In this document: piece after piece, positions 1 to 5,606 of the stretch
How positions within the stretch are numbered: the first letter of the stretch is position 1
Layout of the letters: each line of letters opens with the position of its first letter
Assembly: GCA_025456385.1 (NCBI GenBank)
Contig: JALOKS010000161.1
Span: 1-6,284 of the forward strand
DNA length: 6,284 nucleotides
Direction of reading: 5' to 3'
DNA from: Thermoanaerobaculales bacterium
GTDB lineage: Bacteria; Acidobacteriota; Thermoanaerobaculia; Thermoanaerobaculales; Sulfomarinibacteraceae
Program-made: the position numbers and the translations under genes
Notes under the pieces: model-generated
What the model saw: only the letters and a program-made list of their open reading frames with translations
The model's database searches: none
Told to the model about the DNA's origin: nothing

Positions 1-996
1 GCGCTGAGCCAGCCGCTGTGGACGGGCGGCGCCATCTCGGGCTCGCGCCGCGCGGCTGCGCACGACACCGACGCCGCCGCGGCGGACGGGGAGCGGGTGG
101 CGGCCGAGCTCCGCTTCGAGGCCCGCAGCGCCTACTGGCGCGCGGTGGCGGCCGCCGCCGCCGTTGCGGCGGCAGGGGCCGAGGTCGAGCGCGCCGAGCG
201 CCTGCTCGAGGACGCGCGCGCGCTGCGGGCGGCCGGCATGGCCCTGCGCGCCGACGAGCTCGGCGCCGAGGCCAGAGTCGCGGCGGCGCGGCTGCGGGCC
301 ATCGAGGCCGGGGCCGACGCCGCGACCCGCCGGGCCGAGCTGTGCTCCCTGCTCGAGCTGCCGCCCGCCACCGACCTCGAGCTCGGCGACCAGGGCTCCC
401 ACCTGCCCCCCGCACCCGCGGCGCTCGAGATGCTGCTCGCCGAGGCCGCCGCCAAGCGGCCGGAGCTCGCCTCGCTGGCGGCGCGGAGCGAGGCCCTCGC
501 CGGCCGGGCCACCGCGGTCGCGGCGCCGGCCCGCCCCCAGGTCGCGCTCGCGGCGCGCTGGGACCTGGCGCGGCCGAACGAGCGCTTCCTGCCGCTCGAG
601 GACGAGTGGAACTCGAGCTGGAGCGTGGGGCTGGTCGCCGGCTGGACGGTCTTCGACGGCGGCCGCGCCGGCGCGGAGGCTGCGGCCGTCGACGCCGAGA
701 GGGCGGCGGTCGAGGCCGACCGGCGCGAGCTGGCGCGGCGGATCGCCCTCGAGGTCGAGACCACGCGCCACACCCTCGAGGCCGCGCTCGCCGCCGCCGC
801 GGCCGCGGAGGCCTCGGTCGACGCCGCCGCCGCCCGCGAGGCGGACGGCGGCGAGCGCTTCCAGGCGGGACTGGCCACCATCGCGGAGGTGCTCGACGCC
901 CAGAGCGAGCTCGCCGACGCCGAGCTGGCCCGGGTGCGCGCGCGCAGTGTCGCCCGCCTCGCCGATGCGGGGCTCCTGCGGGCGGTGGGCCGGTGA
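1..996 (+). CDS. TolC-family outer-membrane efflux channel (5'-partial)
   Basis: This is the C-terminal 331 residues of an outer-membrane factor; the reading frame is open from the first base, so the signal peptide and first helices lie upstream. The first visible residues, LSQPLWTGG, are the usual beta-strand/helix entry of the first TolC structural repeat. The second repeat starts with GWTVFDGGRAG at visible residues 214-224. Each is followed by very long Ala/Glu/Arg-rich helices with heptad character (the periplasmic coiled-coil tunnel). The ending (ERFQAGLATIAEVLDAQSEL, then a last helix) matches the family's conserved C-terminal GxxxxxEVLDAQ region. Family proteins are usually 420-480 residues, so roughly 90-150 are missing. 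The gene overlaps the next one by four bases (GTGA), so it is the outer-membrane exit duct of the ABC exporter encoded downstream. Extreme alanine content is compositional. Family assignment is secure; substrate unknown. Confidence 0.9.
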   Translation, partial: ALSQPLWTGGAISGSRRAAAHDTDAAAADGERVAAELRFEARSAYWRAVAAAAAVAAAGAEVERAERLLEDARALRAAGMALRADELGAEARVAAARLRAIEAGADAATRRAELCSLLELPPATDLELGDQGSHLPPAPAALEMLLAEAAAKRPELASLAARSEALAGRATAVAAPARPQVALAARWDLARPNERFLPLEDEWNSSWSVGLVAGWTVFDGGRAGAEAAAVDAERAAVEADRRELARRIALEVETTRHTLEAALAAAAAAEASVDAAAAREADGGERFQAGLATIAEVLDAQSELADAELARVRARSVARLADAGLLRAVGR

Positions 997-1958
997 GCGC
1001 CGCCCGGCCGGCCGCCGCCCCGGAGACCGTCGTCAGCGCCCGCGAGCTGAGCCGGCGCTTCGGCGACTTCGTGGCGGTCGACCGGGTGAGCTTCGAGGTC
1101 GAGCGCGGCGAGATCTTCGGCTTCCTCGGCTCCAACGGCGCCGGCAAGACAACCACGATCCGCATCCTCTGCGGCCTGCTCGCGCCGAGCTCGGGGACCG
1201 CCTCCGTCGCCGGCTTCGACGTCGCCACCGAGGCCGCCCGCATCAAGACTCGCATCGGCTACATGTCGCAGCGCTTCTCCCTCTACGCCGACCTCAGCGT
1301 CGACGAGAACCTCCGCTTCTGGGGCGGAGCCTACCGGCTGTGGGGCGCCGAGCTCGAGAGCCGGCGCGGCTGGGCGCTCGCCGCCGCCGGCCTCGAGGAG
1401 CTCCGCTCCACCCTGGTGCGCGAGCTCCCGGGCGGCTACCGCCAGCGCCTCGCCCTCGGCTGTGCGCTCCTCCACCGCCCGCCGGTGGTCTTCCTCGACG
1501 AGCCGACGGGCGGCGTCGACCCCGAGGCGCGGCGGCGCTTCTGGGACCTCATCGACGAGCTCGCAGCCGGGGGCACGACGGTCTTCGTCACGACCCACTC
1601 CATGGACGAGGCCGAGCGCTGCCACCGGGTGGCGCTGATGCACGCCGGCCGGCTGCTCGCCCTCGACACGATCCGCGCGCTCAAGGCGGCCTTCCCCGCC
1701 GGCTGCGTGCTCGATCTCGCCTCGCCGCAGCCGGTGGCGGCGATGACCCTGCTCGAGGGGACCCCGGGAATCGAGGACGTCGCGCTCTTCGGCGACCGCG
1801 TGCACGTGGTGGTCGACTCCCCCGAACGCGCGGCCGGAGTGGCGGCCGCGCTCGCCTCCGGCGGCCAGCCGCCGACCGCCATCGAGCCGGGCGCACCCTC
1901 CCTCGAGGATGTCTTCATCAAGGTCATCCGCGATGCGGGCGCGAGGCCGGGACCGTGA
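993..1958 (+). CDS. ABC transporter ATP-binding protein, YbhF/DrrA-type exporter ATPase
   Basis: This 321-residue cytoplasmic ATPase powers the ABC-2 permeases encoded next. The start is GTG at 993, inside the stop of the TolC gene (GTGA overlap); the open frame extends far upstream but that part is a shadow of the TolC gene. Motifs in order: Walker A GSNGAGKTT (residues 46-54), Q-loop Q93 in GYMSQRFSLY, signature LPGGYRQR (145-152), Walker B VVFLDEP (165-171) with catalytic E170, D-loop GGVD (173-176), and switch histidine H202 in TTHSMDEAE. The stretch from Walker B to the H-loop strongly resembles the YbhF/drug-export ATPase family. The signature has proline where most ABC proteins have serine; related exporters also carry LPxGxxQR, so this is probably functional. 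The C-terminal extension ends in PSLEDVFIKVI, typical of DrrA-like ATPases. It has a single nucleotide-binding domain, unlike the tandem E. coli YbhF, so it would act as a homodimer. Substrate unknown. Confidence 0.93.
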   Translation: MSAARPAAAPETVVSARELSRRFGDFVAVDRVSFEVERGEIFGFLGSNGAGKTTTIRILCGLLAPSSGTASVAGFDVATEAARIKTRIGYMSQRFSLYADLSVDENLRFWGGAYRLWGAELESRRGWALAAAGLEELRSTLVRELPGGYRQRLALGCALLHRPPVVFLDEPTGGVDPEARRRFWDLIDELAAGGTTVFVTTHSMDEAERCHRVALMHAGRLLALDTIRALKAAFPAGCVLDLASPQPVAAMTLLEGTPGIEDVALFGDRVHVVVDSPERAAGVAAALASGGQPPTAIEPGAPSLEDVFIKVIRDAGARPGP

Positions 1959-3058
1959 TCCGCAGGATCCTCGCCGTCACCGTCAAGGAGCTGCTGCAGC
2001 TCCGGCGCGACTGGCGCACCGCCCTCGCGCTGCTGGGGATGCCGGTGCTGCTGCTGATGATCTACGGCTACGCCTTGAGCTTCGACGTCCAGGACATCCG
2101 CCTCGCGGTCGTCGACAGCTCGCGCAGCGCCGCCTCGCGGCAGCTGCTGCAGGCCTTCCTGCAGTCGGGATACTTCGTGCAGGTCGCCGTCCTCGACGAC
2201 CCGCGTCCGCTGGACGCCCTCTTCGACTCGGGGCGAGCCCAGGCGGCGCTGGTCATCCCGCGCGACCTCGCCGCCGACCTCGCCGCCCGCCGCCCGACCG
2301 GCGTCCAGTTCGTGCTCGACGGCTCCGACTCCCAGACCGCGAACACGATCCTCGGCTACGCCCGGCAGATCGTCGCCACGGCGGGGCCGCCGTTGGCGGG
2401 CCTCGAGCTCGAGCCGCGGGTCGCGGCCCGGCCGCTGGTCTGGTACAACCCGAACCTCGAGTCGTCGATCTTCCTGGTGCCCGGCCTGCTCGCCTTCATC
2501 CTCATGGTCAGCTCGGTGATCGCGACCGCGCTCGCGGTGGTGCGGGAGAAGGAACGCGGCACCATGGAGTCCCTGCGCGCGACGCCGCTGCTCGCGCTCG
2601 AGCTCCTGCTCGGCAAGACCCTGCCCTACCTGCTGGTGGCGAGCGTGGCGGCCGCGACCTCGCTCGCCCTCGCCTGGGCGCTCTTCGAGGTGCCGGTGCG
2701 CGGGGACATCGTCTGGCTCGCGGCGGTGACGGTCCTCTTTCTGGCCGGCGGGCTCGGCTGGGGGGTGTTCATCTCGACCCTGGCCGACACGCAGCAGGTG
2801 GCCTTCCAGCTCGGCCTCCTGTCGTCGATGCTGCCGACCCTGCTGCTGTCGGGCTTCATCTTCCCGATCTCGTCGATGCCGCCCGCGCTGCAGGCGATCT
2901 CCCACATCGTGCCCGCGCGCTACTACATCGCCGCCCTGCGCGAGATCGTGCTCAAGGGCGTCGGCCCGGAGGTGTGGTGGAGCGAAGCCCTCGCCCTCGT
3001 CGCCTACGGCGCCGTGGTGCTCGTGCTGGCCACGGCGCGGACCGTGCGGAGCCTGTGA
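1955..3058 (+). CDS. ABC-2 type permease, YbhS/YbhR-like (first of a pair)
   Basis: Inner-membrane permease of 367 residues, the first half of the export channel driven by the preceding ATPase. The start is GTG at 1955, overlapping the ATPase stop by four bases, with a weak GAGG at 1943-1946. This start gives the family-typical N-terminus, an amphipathic helix ending KELLQLRRD (11-19), just before TM1 (about 22-43). A large extracytoplasmic domain follows (about 44-170, including ALVIPRDL and the WYNPN motif at 163-167). The membrane domain comes next: TM2 about 173-195, the coupling-loop motif EKERGTMESL (198-207), TM3 about 224-244, TM4 about 252-275, TM5 about 282-303, then SGFIFPISSMP, a PARYYI...LKGVG segment, and a final TM near the C-terminus. 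This is the ABC2_membrane_3 layout and the length is normal. It is about the same size and layout as the next gene, so the two probably form a heterodimer. Confidence 0.92.
   Translation: MIRRILAVTVKELLQLRRDWRTALALLGMPVLLLMIYGYALSFDVQDIRLAVVDSSRSAASRQLLQAFLQSGYFVQVAVLDDPRPLDALFDSGRAQAALVIPRDLAADLAARRPTGVQFVLDGSDSQTANTILGYARQIVATAGPPLAGLELEPRVAARPLVWYNPNLESSIFLVPGLLAFILMVSSVIATALAVVREKERGTMESLRATPLLALELLLGKTLPYLLVASVAAATSLALAWALFEVPVRGDIVWLAAVTVLFLAGGLGWGVFISTLADTQQVAFQLGLLSSMLPTLLLSGFIFPISSMPPALQAISHIVPARYYIAALREIVLKGVGPEVWWSEALALVAYGAVVLVLATARTVRSL
1981..2002 (+). repeat. 22-base direct repeat, copy 1 (permease N-terminus)
   Basis: The 22 bases at 1981-2002, encoding the core of VKELLQL in the first permease, are identical to 3116-3137 in the second permease. 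The repeat ends where the protein identity drops (RRDW versus KRDP). It is best explained by paralogy plus strong codon preference rather than as a mobile or regulatory repeat. Confidence 0.6.
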
Positions 3059-3105
3059 TGAGCCGGGACCGGGGGCCTGTCGGGGAGCTGCCGTGCGCAC
3101 GCTGA
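3058..3105 (+). other. Possible 15-residue coupling mini-ORF between the two permeases
   Basis: An ATG at 3058-3060 shares one base with the stop of the first permease (TGATG) and opens a 15-codon frame (MSRDRGPVGELPCAR). It runs over the ribosome binding site and GTG start of the second permease and stops at 3103-3105. Ribosomes ending on the first permease could restart here and keep the following start region open, a known way to couple translation. There is no evidence that the peptide itself matters, and the arrangement could be chance. Confidence 0.2.
3082..3087 (+). promoter_or_regulatory. Ribosome binding site of the second permease
   Basis: GGGGAG lies five bases before the GTG at 3093 and supports that start. 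No other start codon is available in frame between the end of the first permease and 3093. The other junctions of this operon overlap and have weaker sites. Confidence 0.6.
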
Positions 3106-4184
3106 TCAACATCCTCGTCAAGGAGCTGCTGCAGCTCAAGCGCGATCCGAAGATCCTGCCGATCCTGTTCGTCGCGCCGGTCGTCCAGCTCATCATCCTC
3201 GGCTACGCCGCCACCACGGACGTGCGGCGGGTCGAGCTCGCGGTCTGCGACCTCGACCGCAGCGTCGCGAGCCGCGCGCTGATCGACGCCTTCACCTCCT
3301 CGACCTACTTCCGCGAGGTGGCGGCGGTGGGCGAGCAGCGCGAGCTCGACCGCTGGCTGGACAGCGGCCGCGCCCGCATCGCGCTGACCATCCCGGCGGG
3401 CTTCGCGGCCGACCGCGCGGCGGGCCGCCCGGTGGCCGTGCAGCTCCTCGCCGACGGCTCGGACGCCATGGTCGGCACCCTCGGCCTGTCGTACGCGCAG
3501 GGCGTGCTGCGGGAGGCCGCGGCGGGTGGCCTCCCCGAGCCCGTGGACCTGCTGCCGACGGTGCTCTACAACCCGGACCTCCTGAGCCGCTTCTTCATGG
3601 TGCCGGGCGTGCTGGCGATGATCATCATGATCATGACCATGATGCTGTCGTCGATGGCGCTGGTGCGCGAGAGCGAGCTCGGCACCATGGAGCAGCTGCT
3701 GGTGACCCCGCTGACCCCCGGCGCGATCATCGTCGGCAAGCTCGTGCCCTACGCCCTGATCGGTGCGGTGGAGATCACGACCGCACTCCCGATCGTGCTC
3801 TTCTGGTTCAGGGTGCCGCTCGAGGGCTCACTCGCGACGCTCGCCCTCCTCACCCTGCCCTTCATGCTCTGCACCCTCGGCCTCGGGCTGCTGGTCTCGA
3901 CCGCCGCCCGCACCCAGCAGCAGGCGATGATGATCTCGACCTTCGTCTTCATGCTCCCTCAGATCTACCTCTCCGGCTTCATCTTCCCGATCCAGAACAT
4001 GCCCGCCGCCTTCCAGTGGGTCACCTACGTCATCCCCCTGCGCTACTACGTCACGGTGCTGCGCGGGGTCTTTCTCAAGGGGGTCGGCCTCGAGGTGCTG
4101 TGGCCGCAGGGCCTCGCGATGCTCGGCCTCGGGCTCCTCATCCTGAGCGTCGCCCGCCTCCGTTTCCGGCAGCGGCTGGGCTGA
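3093..4184 (+). CDS. ABC-2 type permease, YbhR/YbhS-like (second of a pair)
   Basis: Inner-membrane permease of 363 residues, the second half of the exporter channel and the last gene of the operon. It starts at a GTG with a good upstream GGGGAG. The layout mirrors the first permease: N-terminal KELLQLKRDP (10-19), TM1 about 21-40 ending in LGYA, an extracytoplasmic domain (about 41-165, with LTIPAGF and the LYNPD motif at 158-162), TM2 about 168-190, ESELGTMEQLLVTPL (193-207), TM3 about 219-238, TM4 about 247-270, TM5 about 279-298, SGFIFPIQNMP (294-304), the RYY...LKGVGLEVLW segment, and a last TM before the basic tail RLRFRQRLG. ELGTMEQLLVTPL and SGFIFPIxxMP are hallmarks of the YhhJ/YbhR/YbhS exporters. 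TM2 is unusually methionine-rich (seven Met in 20 residues, 169-188). Family and membrane role are secure; the transported compound is not known. Confidence 0.93.
   Translation: MRTLINILVKELLQLKRDPKILPILFVAPVVQLIILGYAATTDVRRVELAVCDLDRSVASRALIDAFTSSTYFREVAAVGEQRELDRWLDSGRARIALTIPAGFAADRAAGRPVAVQLLADGSDAMVGTLGLSYAQGVLREAAAGGLPEPVDLLPTVLYNPDLLSRFFMVPGVLAMIIMIMTMMLSSMALVRESELGTMEQLLVTPLTPGAIIVGKLVPYALIGAVEITTALPIVLFWFRVPLEGSLATLALLTLPFMLCTLGLGLLVSTAARTQQQAMMISTFVFMLPQIYLSGFIFPIQNMPAAFQWVTYVIPLRYYVTVLRGVFLKGVGLEVLWPQGLAMLGLGLLILSVARLRFRQRLG
3116..3137 (+). repeat. 22-base direct repeat, copy 2 (permease N-terminus)
   Basis: This is the second copy of the repeat at 1981-2002, in the same codon frame and the same protein position (the N-terminal amphipathic helix of the permease). 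Confidence 0.6.
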
Positions 4185-4230
4185 GCCGGAGCCGGTCGGC
4201 GTCTCGGAATGGGTTGAGCGCCGGCCGCGC

Positions 4231-4256
4231 CGGGCGCACGAAGCGCCCGTGTTTTC
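4231..4256 (+). terminator. Candidate Rho-independent terminator of the exporter operon
   Basis: A perfect 7-bp stem, CGGGCGC (4231-4237) with GCGCCCG (4243-4249), encloses the loop ACGAA and is followed at once by TGTTTTC, the richest T-run of the intergenic region. It sits 46 bases after the second permease stop and before the next gene, the expected place for an operon end. The T-run is short and broken, so termination may be partial, letting some transcripts run into the response regulator gene. Confidence 0.5.
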
Positions 4257-4258
4257 GA

Positions 4259-4267
4259 TGGTAGACT
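4259..4267 (+). promoter_or_regulatory. Possible extended -10 promoter element
   Basis: TGGTAGACT fits the extended -10 pattern (TGn followed by TAnnnT) and lies in the least GC-rich spot of the intergenic region, directly after the candidate terminator and about 100 bases before the ATG at 4370. No convincing -35 box is found 16-18 bases upstream, so the call rests on the -10 pattern and position only. If it is real, the transcript would start near 4274 and carry a leader of about 95 bases. Confidence 0.25.
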
Positions 4268-4284
4268 CTGGGACGAGTCAGGGT

Positions 4285-4303
4285 CCCGCGCGACGCGCGC
4301 GGG
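4285..4303 (+). repeat. Perfect 8-bp inverted repeat in the response-regulator leader
   Basis: CCCGCGCG (4285-4292) and CGCGCGGG (4296-4303) are exact reverse complements separated by ACG. As RNA this would be a very stable hairpin with no T-run after it, so it is not a standard terminator. Two smaller dyads follow before the ribosome binding site: CGGGC/GCCCG (4316-4327) and GCACC/GGTGC with a GGGG loop (4328-4341). They may be leader RNA structure or an operator; GC-rich DNA also makes such repeats by chance. Confidence 0.45.
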
Positions 4304-4353
4304 CGCGTGACGACACGGGCACGCCCGGCACCGGGGGGTGCGGACGGCGGGCC

Positions 4354-4360
4354 GGAGAGG
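4354..4360 (+). promoter_or_regulatory. Ribosome binding site deciding the start at 4370
   Basis: GGAGAGG lies nine bases before ATG 4370, a strong Shine-Dalgarno match. It favours this ATG over the in-frame GTG at 4307, which has no such site and would add 21 residues of low-complexity sequence without family similarity. Confidence 0.7.
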
Positions 4361-4369
4361 GCTGACGGC

Positions 4370-5596
4370 ATGGCAGTCGTGATGATTGACGCCGGTGTCT
4401 TCTGCCGGGGCCGGGAGGTTGCCGGCGCCGTCCGCCAACGCCTCGGAGCGGCCGAGCTCACGGACGCCGAGCTGTTCGCGAGCGCAGCCGAATCCTCGGG
4501 CGTCGCCGCCGAGCGCTTCGCGAGGCTGCTCTACGGTCCGCGCTCGCTGGTGGAAGGTCTCCGCCGTGACAGCCCGCGCCTGGTGGCCCACCTCCGCGCG
4601 GCCGTCGCCGCGGTGATCGACCGCGAGCCGGCCGTGTACCTGGGCGGGGCCGGGCACCTGGTGCCGCCCTCGCTGACCCACGTGCTCAAGGTCTGCCTCG
4701 GTGGCACCCAGGAGCACCGGCTCGCGCAGGGCATCGCCGAGGGCCTGACGAAGCGCGAGGCGCAGAAGCAGATCGTCCGCGACGACGAGCTACGGGCCGA
4801 GTGGACCTCCTCCCTGCACGACAGCGGGCCCTGGGAGAAGACGCTCTACGACATCTTCATCGCCATGCAGGAGACCTCGGTCGACGATGCCGTCGAGCTG
4901 ATCTCCTCGCATGCCACGCGGCCGGCGGTCGCGCTGACGGCTTCGGTCCTGCACGCGGTGGCCGACTTCCGGCTCGCGGCGGCGGTCGGGGTCGGCCTGG
5001 CCGACGAGGGTCACGACGTCGACCTCGCCTGCCGCGACGGCGAGGTCACGATCCTCATCAAGCACCACACCATGTTCCTGGAGCGCACCCAGCGCGAGCT
5101 GGTGGAGCTCGCCCGCCAGGTCGACGGCGTCCGCACGGCGGTCGCGCGGCCCGGCCGGCAGTACCGCGAGCCCGGGATCTCCTTCGACATGGAGCTCGCG
5201 GTCCCCTCGAAGGTCCTGCTCGTCGACGACGAGCAGGAGTTCGTGCACGCCCTGTCGGAGCGCCTGCAGTCGCGGCAGATGCGGCCGGCGATCGCCTACG
5301 ACGGCGAGCAGGCCCTGGCGATGGTCGCCAGCGACGAGCCCGAGGTCATGGTCCTCGACCTCAAGATGCCGGGCATCGACGGCATGGAGGTCCTGCGCCG
5401 GGTCAAGCGCACGAACCCGCGCACCGAGGTCATCATCCTCACCGGCCACGGCTCGGACCGGGAGGAGGTGCTCGCGGCCGAGCTCGGCGCCTTCGCCTAC
5501 CTCCGCAAGCCGGTCGACATCGAGGTCCTGACCGCGACCATGAGGGCCGCCTACCGCCGGGTCGAGGAGGCCCGCGGCGGGAGCGGCGAGGACTGA
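4370..5596 (+). CDS. Cytidylate-kinase-like / BON-like / receiver-domain fusion response regulator
   Basis: A 408-residue cytoplasmic protein with three parts. Residues 1 to about 185 resemble the cytidylate-kinase-like family (AAK/CMK type): a first strand and P-loop position VVMIDAGVFCRGREVAGAV, then LTDAELFASAAESSGV, then VYLGGAGHLVPPSLTHVLKV, a LTKREAQKQIVRDDELRAEW LID-like helix, and LYDIFIAMQETSVDDAVELI. The usual GSGG of the P-loop and the GRG of the later motif are replaced (FCRG and GGAG), so kinase activity is doubtful. Residues about 198-262 read like a BON domain (DGEVTILIK, then LVELARQVDGVRTAVAR). Residues 281-400 form a receiver domain with acidic pocket D286/D287, phosphoacceptor D330 (VLDLKMPGIDG), T358 and K380 (RKP), all intact. 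There is no DNA-binding domain. A Cache sensor gene follows after ten bases and is the likely phosphodonor. Receiver assignment is near certain, the CMK-like domain likely, BON moderately likely. Confidence 0.88.
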   Translation: MAVVMIDAGVFCRGREVAGAVRQRLGAAELTDAELFASAAESSGVAAERFARLLYGPRSLVEGLRRDSPRLVAHLRAAVAAVIDREPAVYLGGAGHLVPPSLTHVLKVCLGGTQEHRLAQGIAEGLTKREAQKQIVRDDELRAEWTSSLHDSGPWEKTLYDIFIAMQETSVDDAVELISSHATRPAVALTASVLHAVADFRLAAAVGVGLADEGHDVDLACRDGEVTILIKHHTMFLERTQRELVELARQVDGVRTAVARPGRQYREPGISFDMELAVPSKVLLVDDEQEFVHALSERLQSRQMRPAIAYDGEQALAMVASDEPEVMVLDLKMPGIDGMEVLRRVKRTNPRTEVIILTGHGSDREEVLAAELGAFAYLRKPVDIEVLTATMRAAYRRVEEARGGSGED

Positions 5597-5606
5597 CGGT
5601 CCCGCG

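Noticed and set aside
18..992. Upstream extension of the ATPase frame to an ATG at 18
   Set aside because: The extension is an Arg/Gly-rich out-of-frame reading of the TolC gene; family similarity begins only after GTG 993.
132..1805. Long antisense open frame (557 codons) opposite the TolC and ATPase genes
   Set aside because: High-GC genes with G/C third positions leave long stop-free antisense frames. The translation is low-complexity Arg/Ala/Ser with no domain, and the + strand frames carry clear family motifs.
164..1954. Upstream extension of the first permease frame to an ATG at 164
   Set aside because: It crosses the TolC and ATPase genes out of frame as low-complexity Arg/Pro-rich sequence. 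The family-typical N-terminus begins at GTG 1955.
1436..3196. Long antisense open frame (586 codons) opposite the ATPase end and first permease
   Set aside because: Same GC-driven shadow effect; the product is a charged low-complexity sequence and the + strand encodes recognisable proteins through the whole stretch.
3618..3650. Repetitive ATGATC-like stretch in the second permease
   Set aside because: It encodes Met/Ile codons of TM2 in frame and is explained by the membrane helix; not a regulatory or mobile repeat.
4016..4264. 82-codon + strand open frame across the end of the second permease
   Set aside because: It lies mostly inside the permease in another frame, is Arg/Pro/Ala-rich, has no ribosome binding site and no recognisable motif.
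4307..4369. Earlier GTG start for the response-regulator fusion
   Set aside because: It would add 21 residues of low-complexity sequence and lacks a ribosome binding site, while ATG 4370 has GGAGAGG nine bases upstream and directly begins the first beta strand of the domain.
4046..4717. Antisense frame of 223 codons covering the intergenic region
   Set aside because: It crosses the candidate terminator and the start of the response regulator gene and shows no domain; a compositional shadow.
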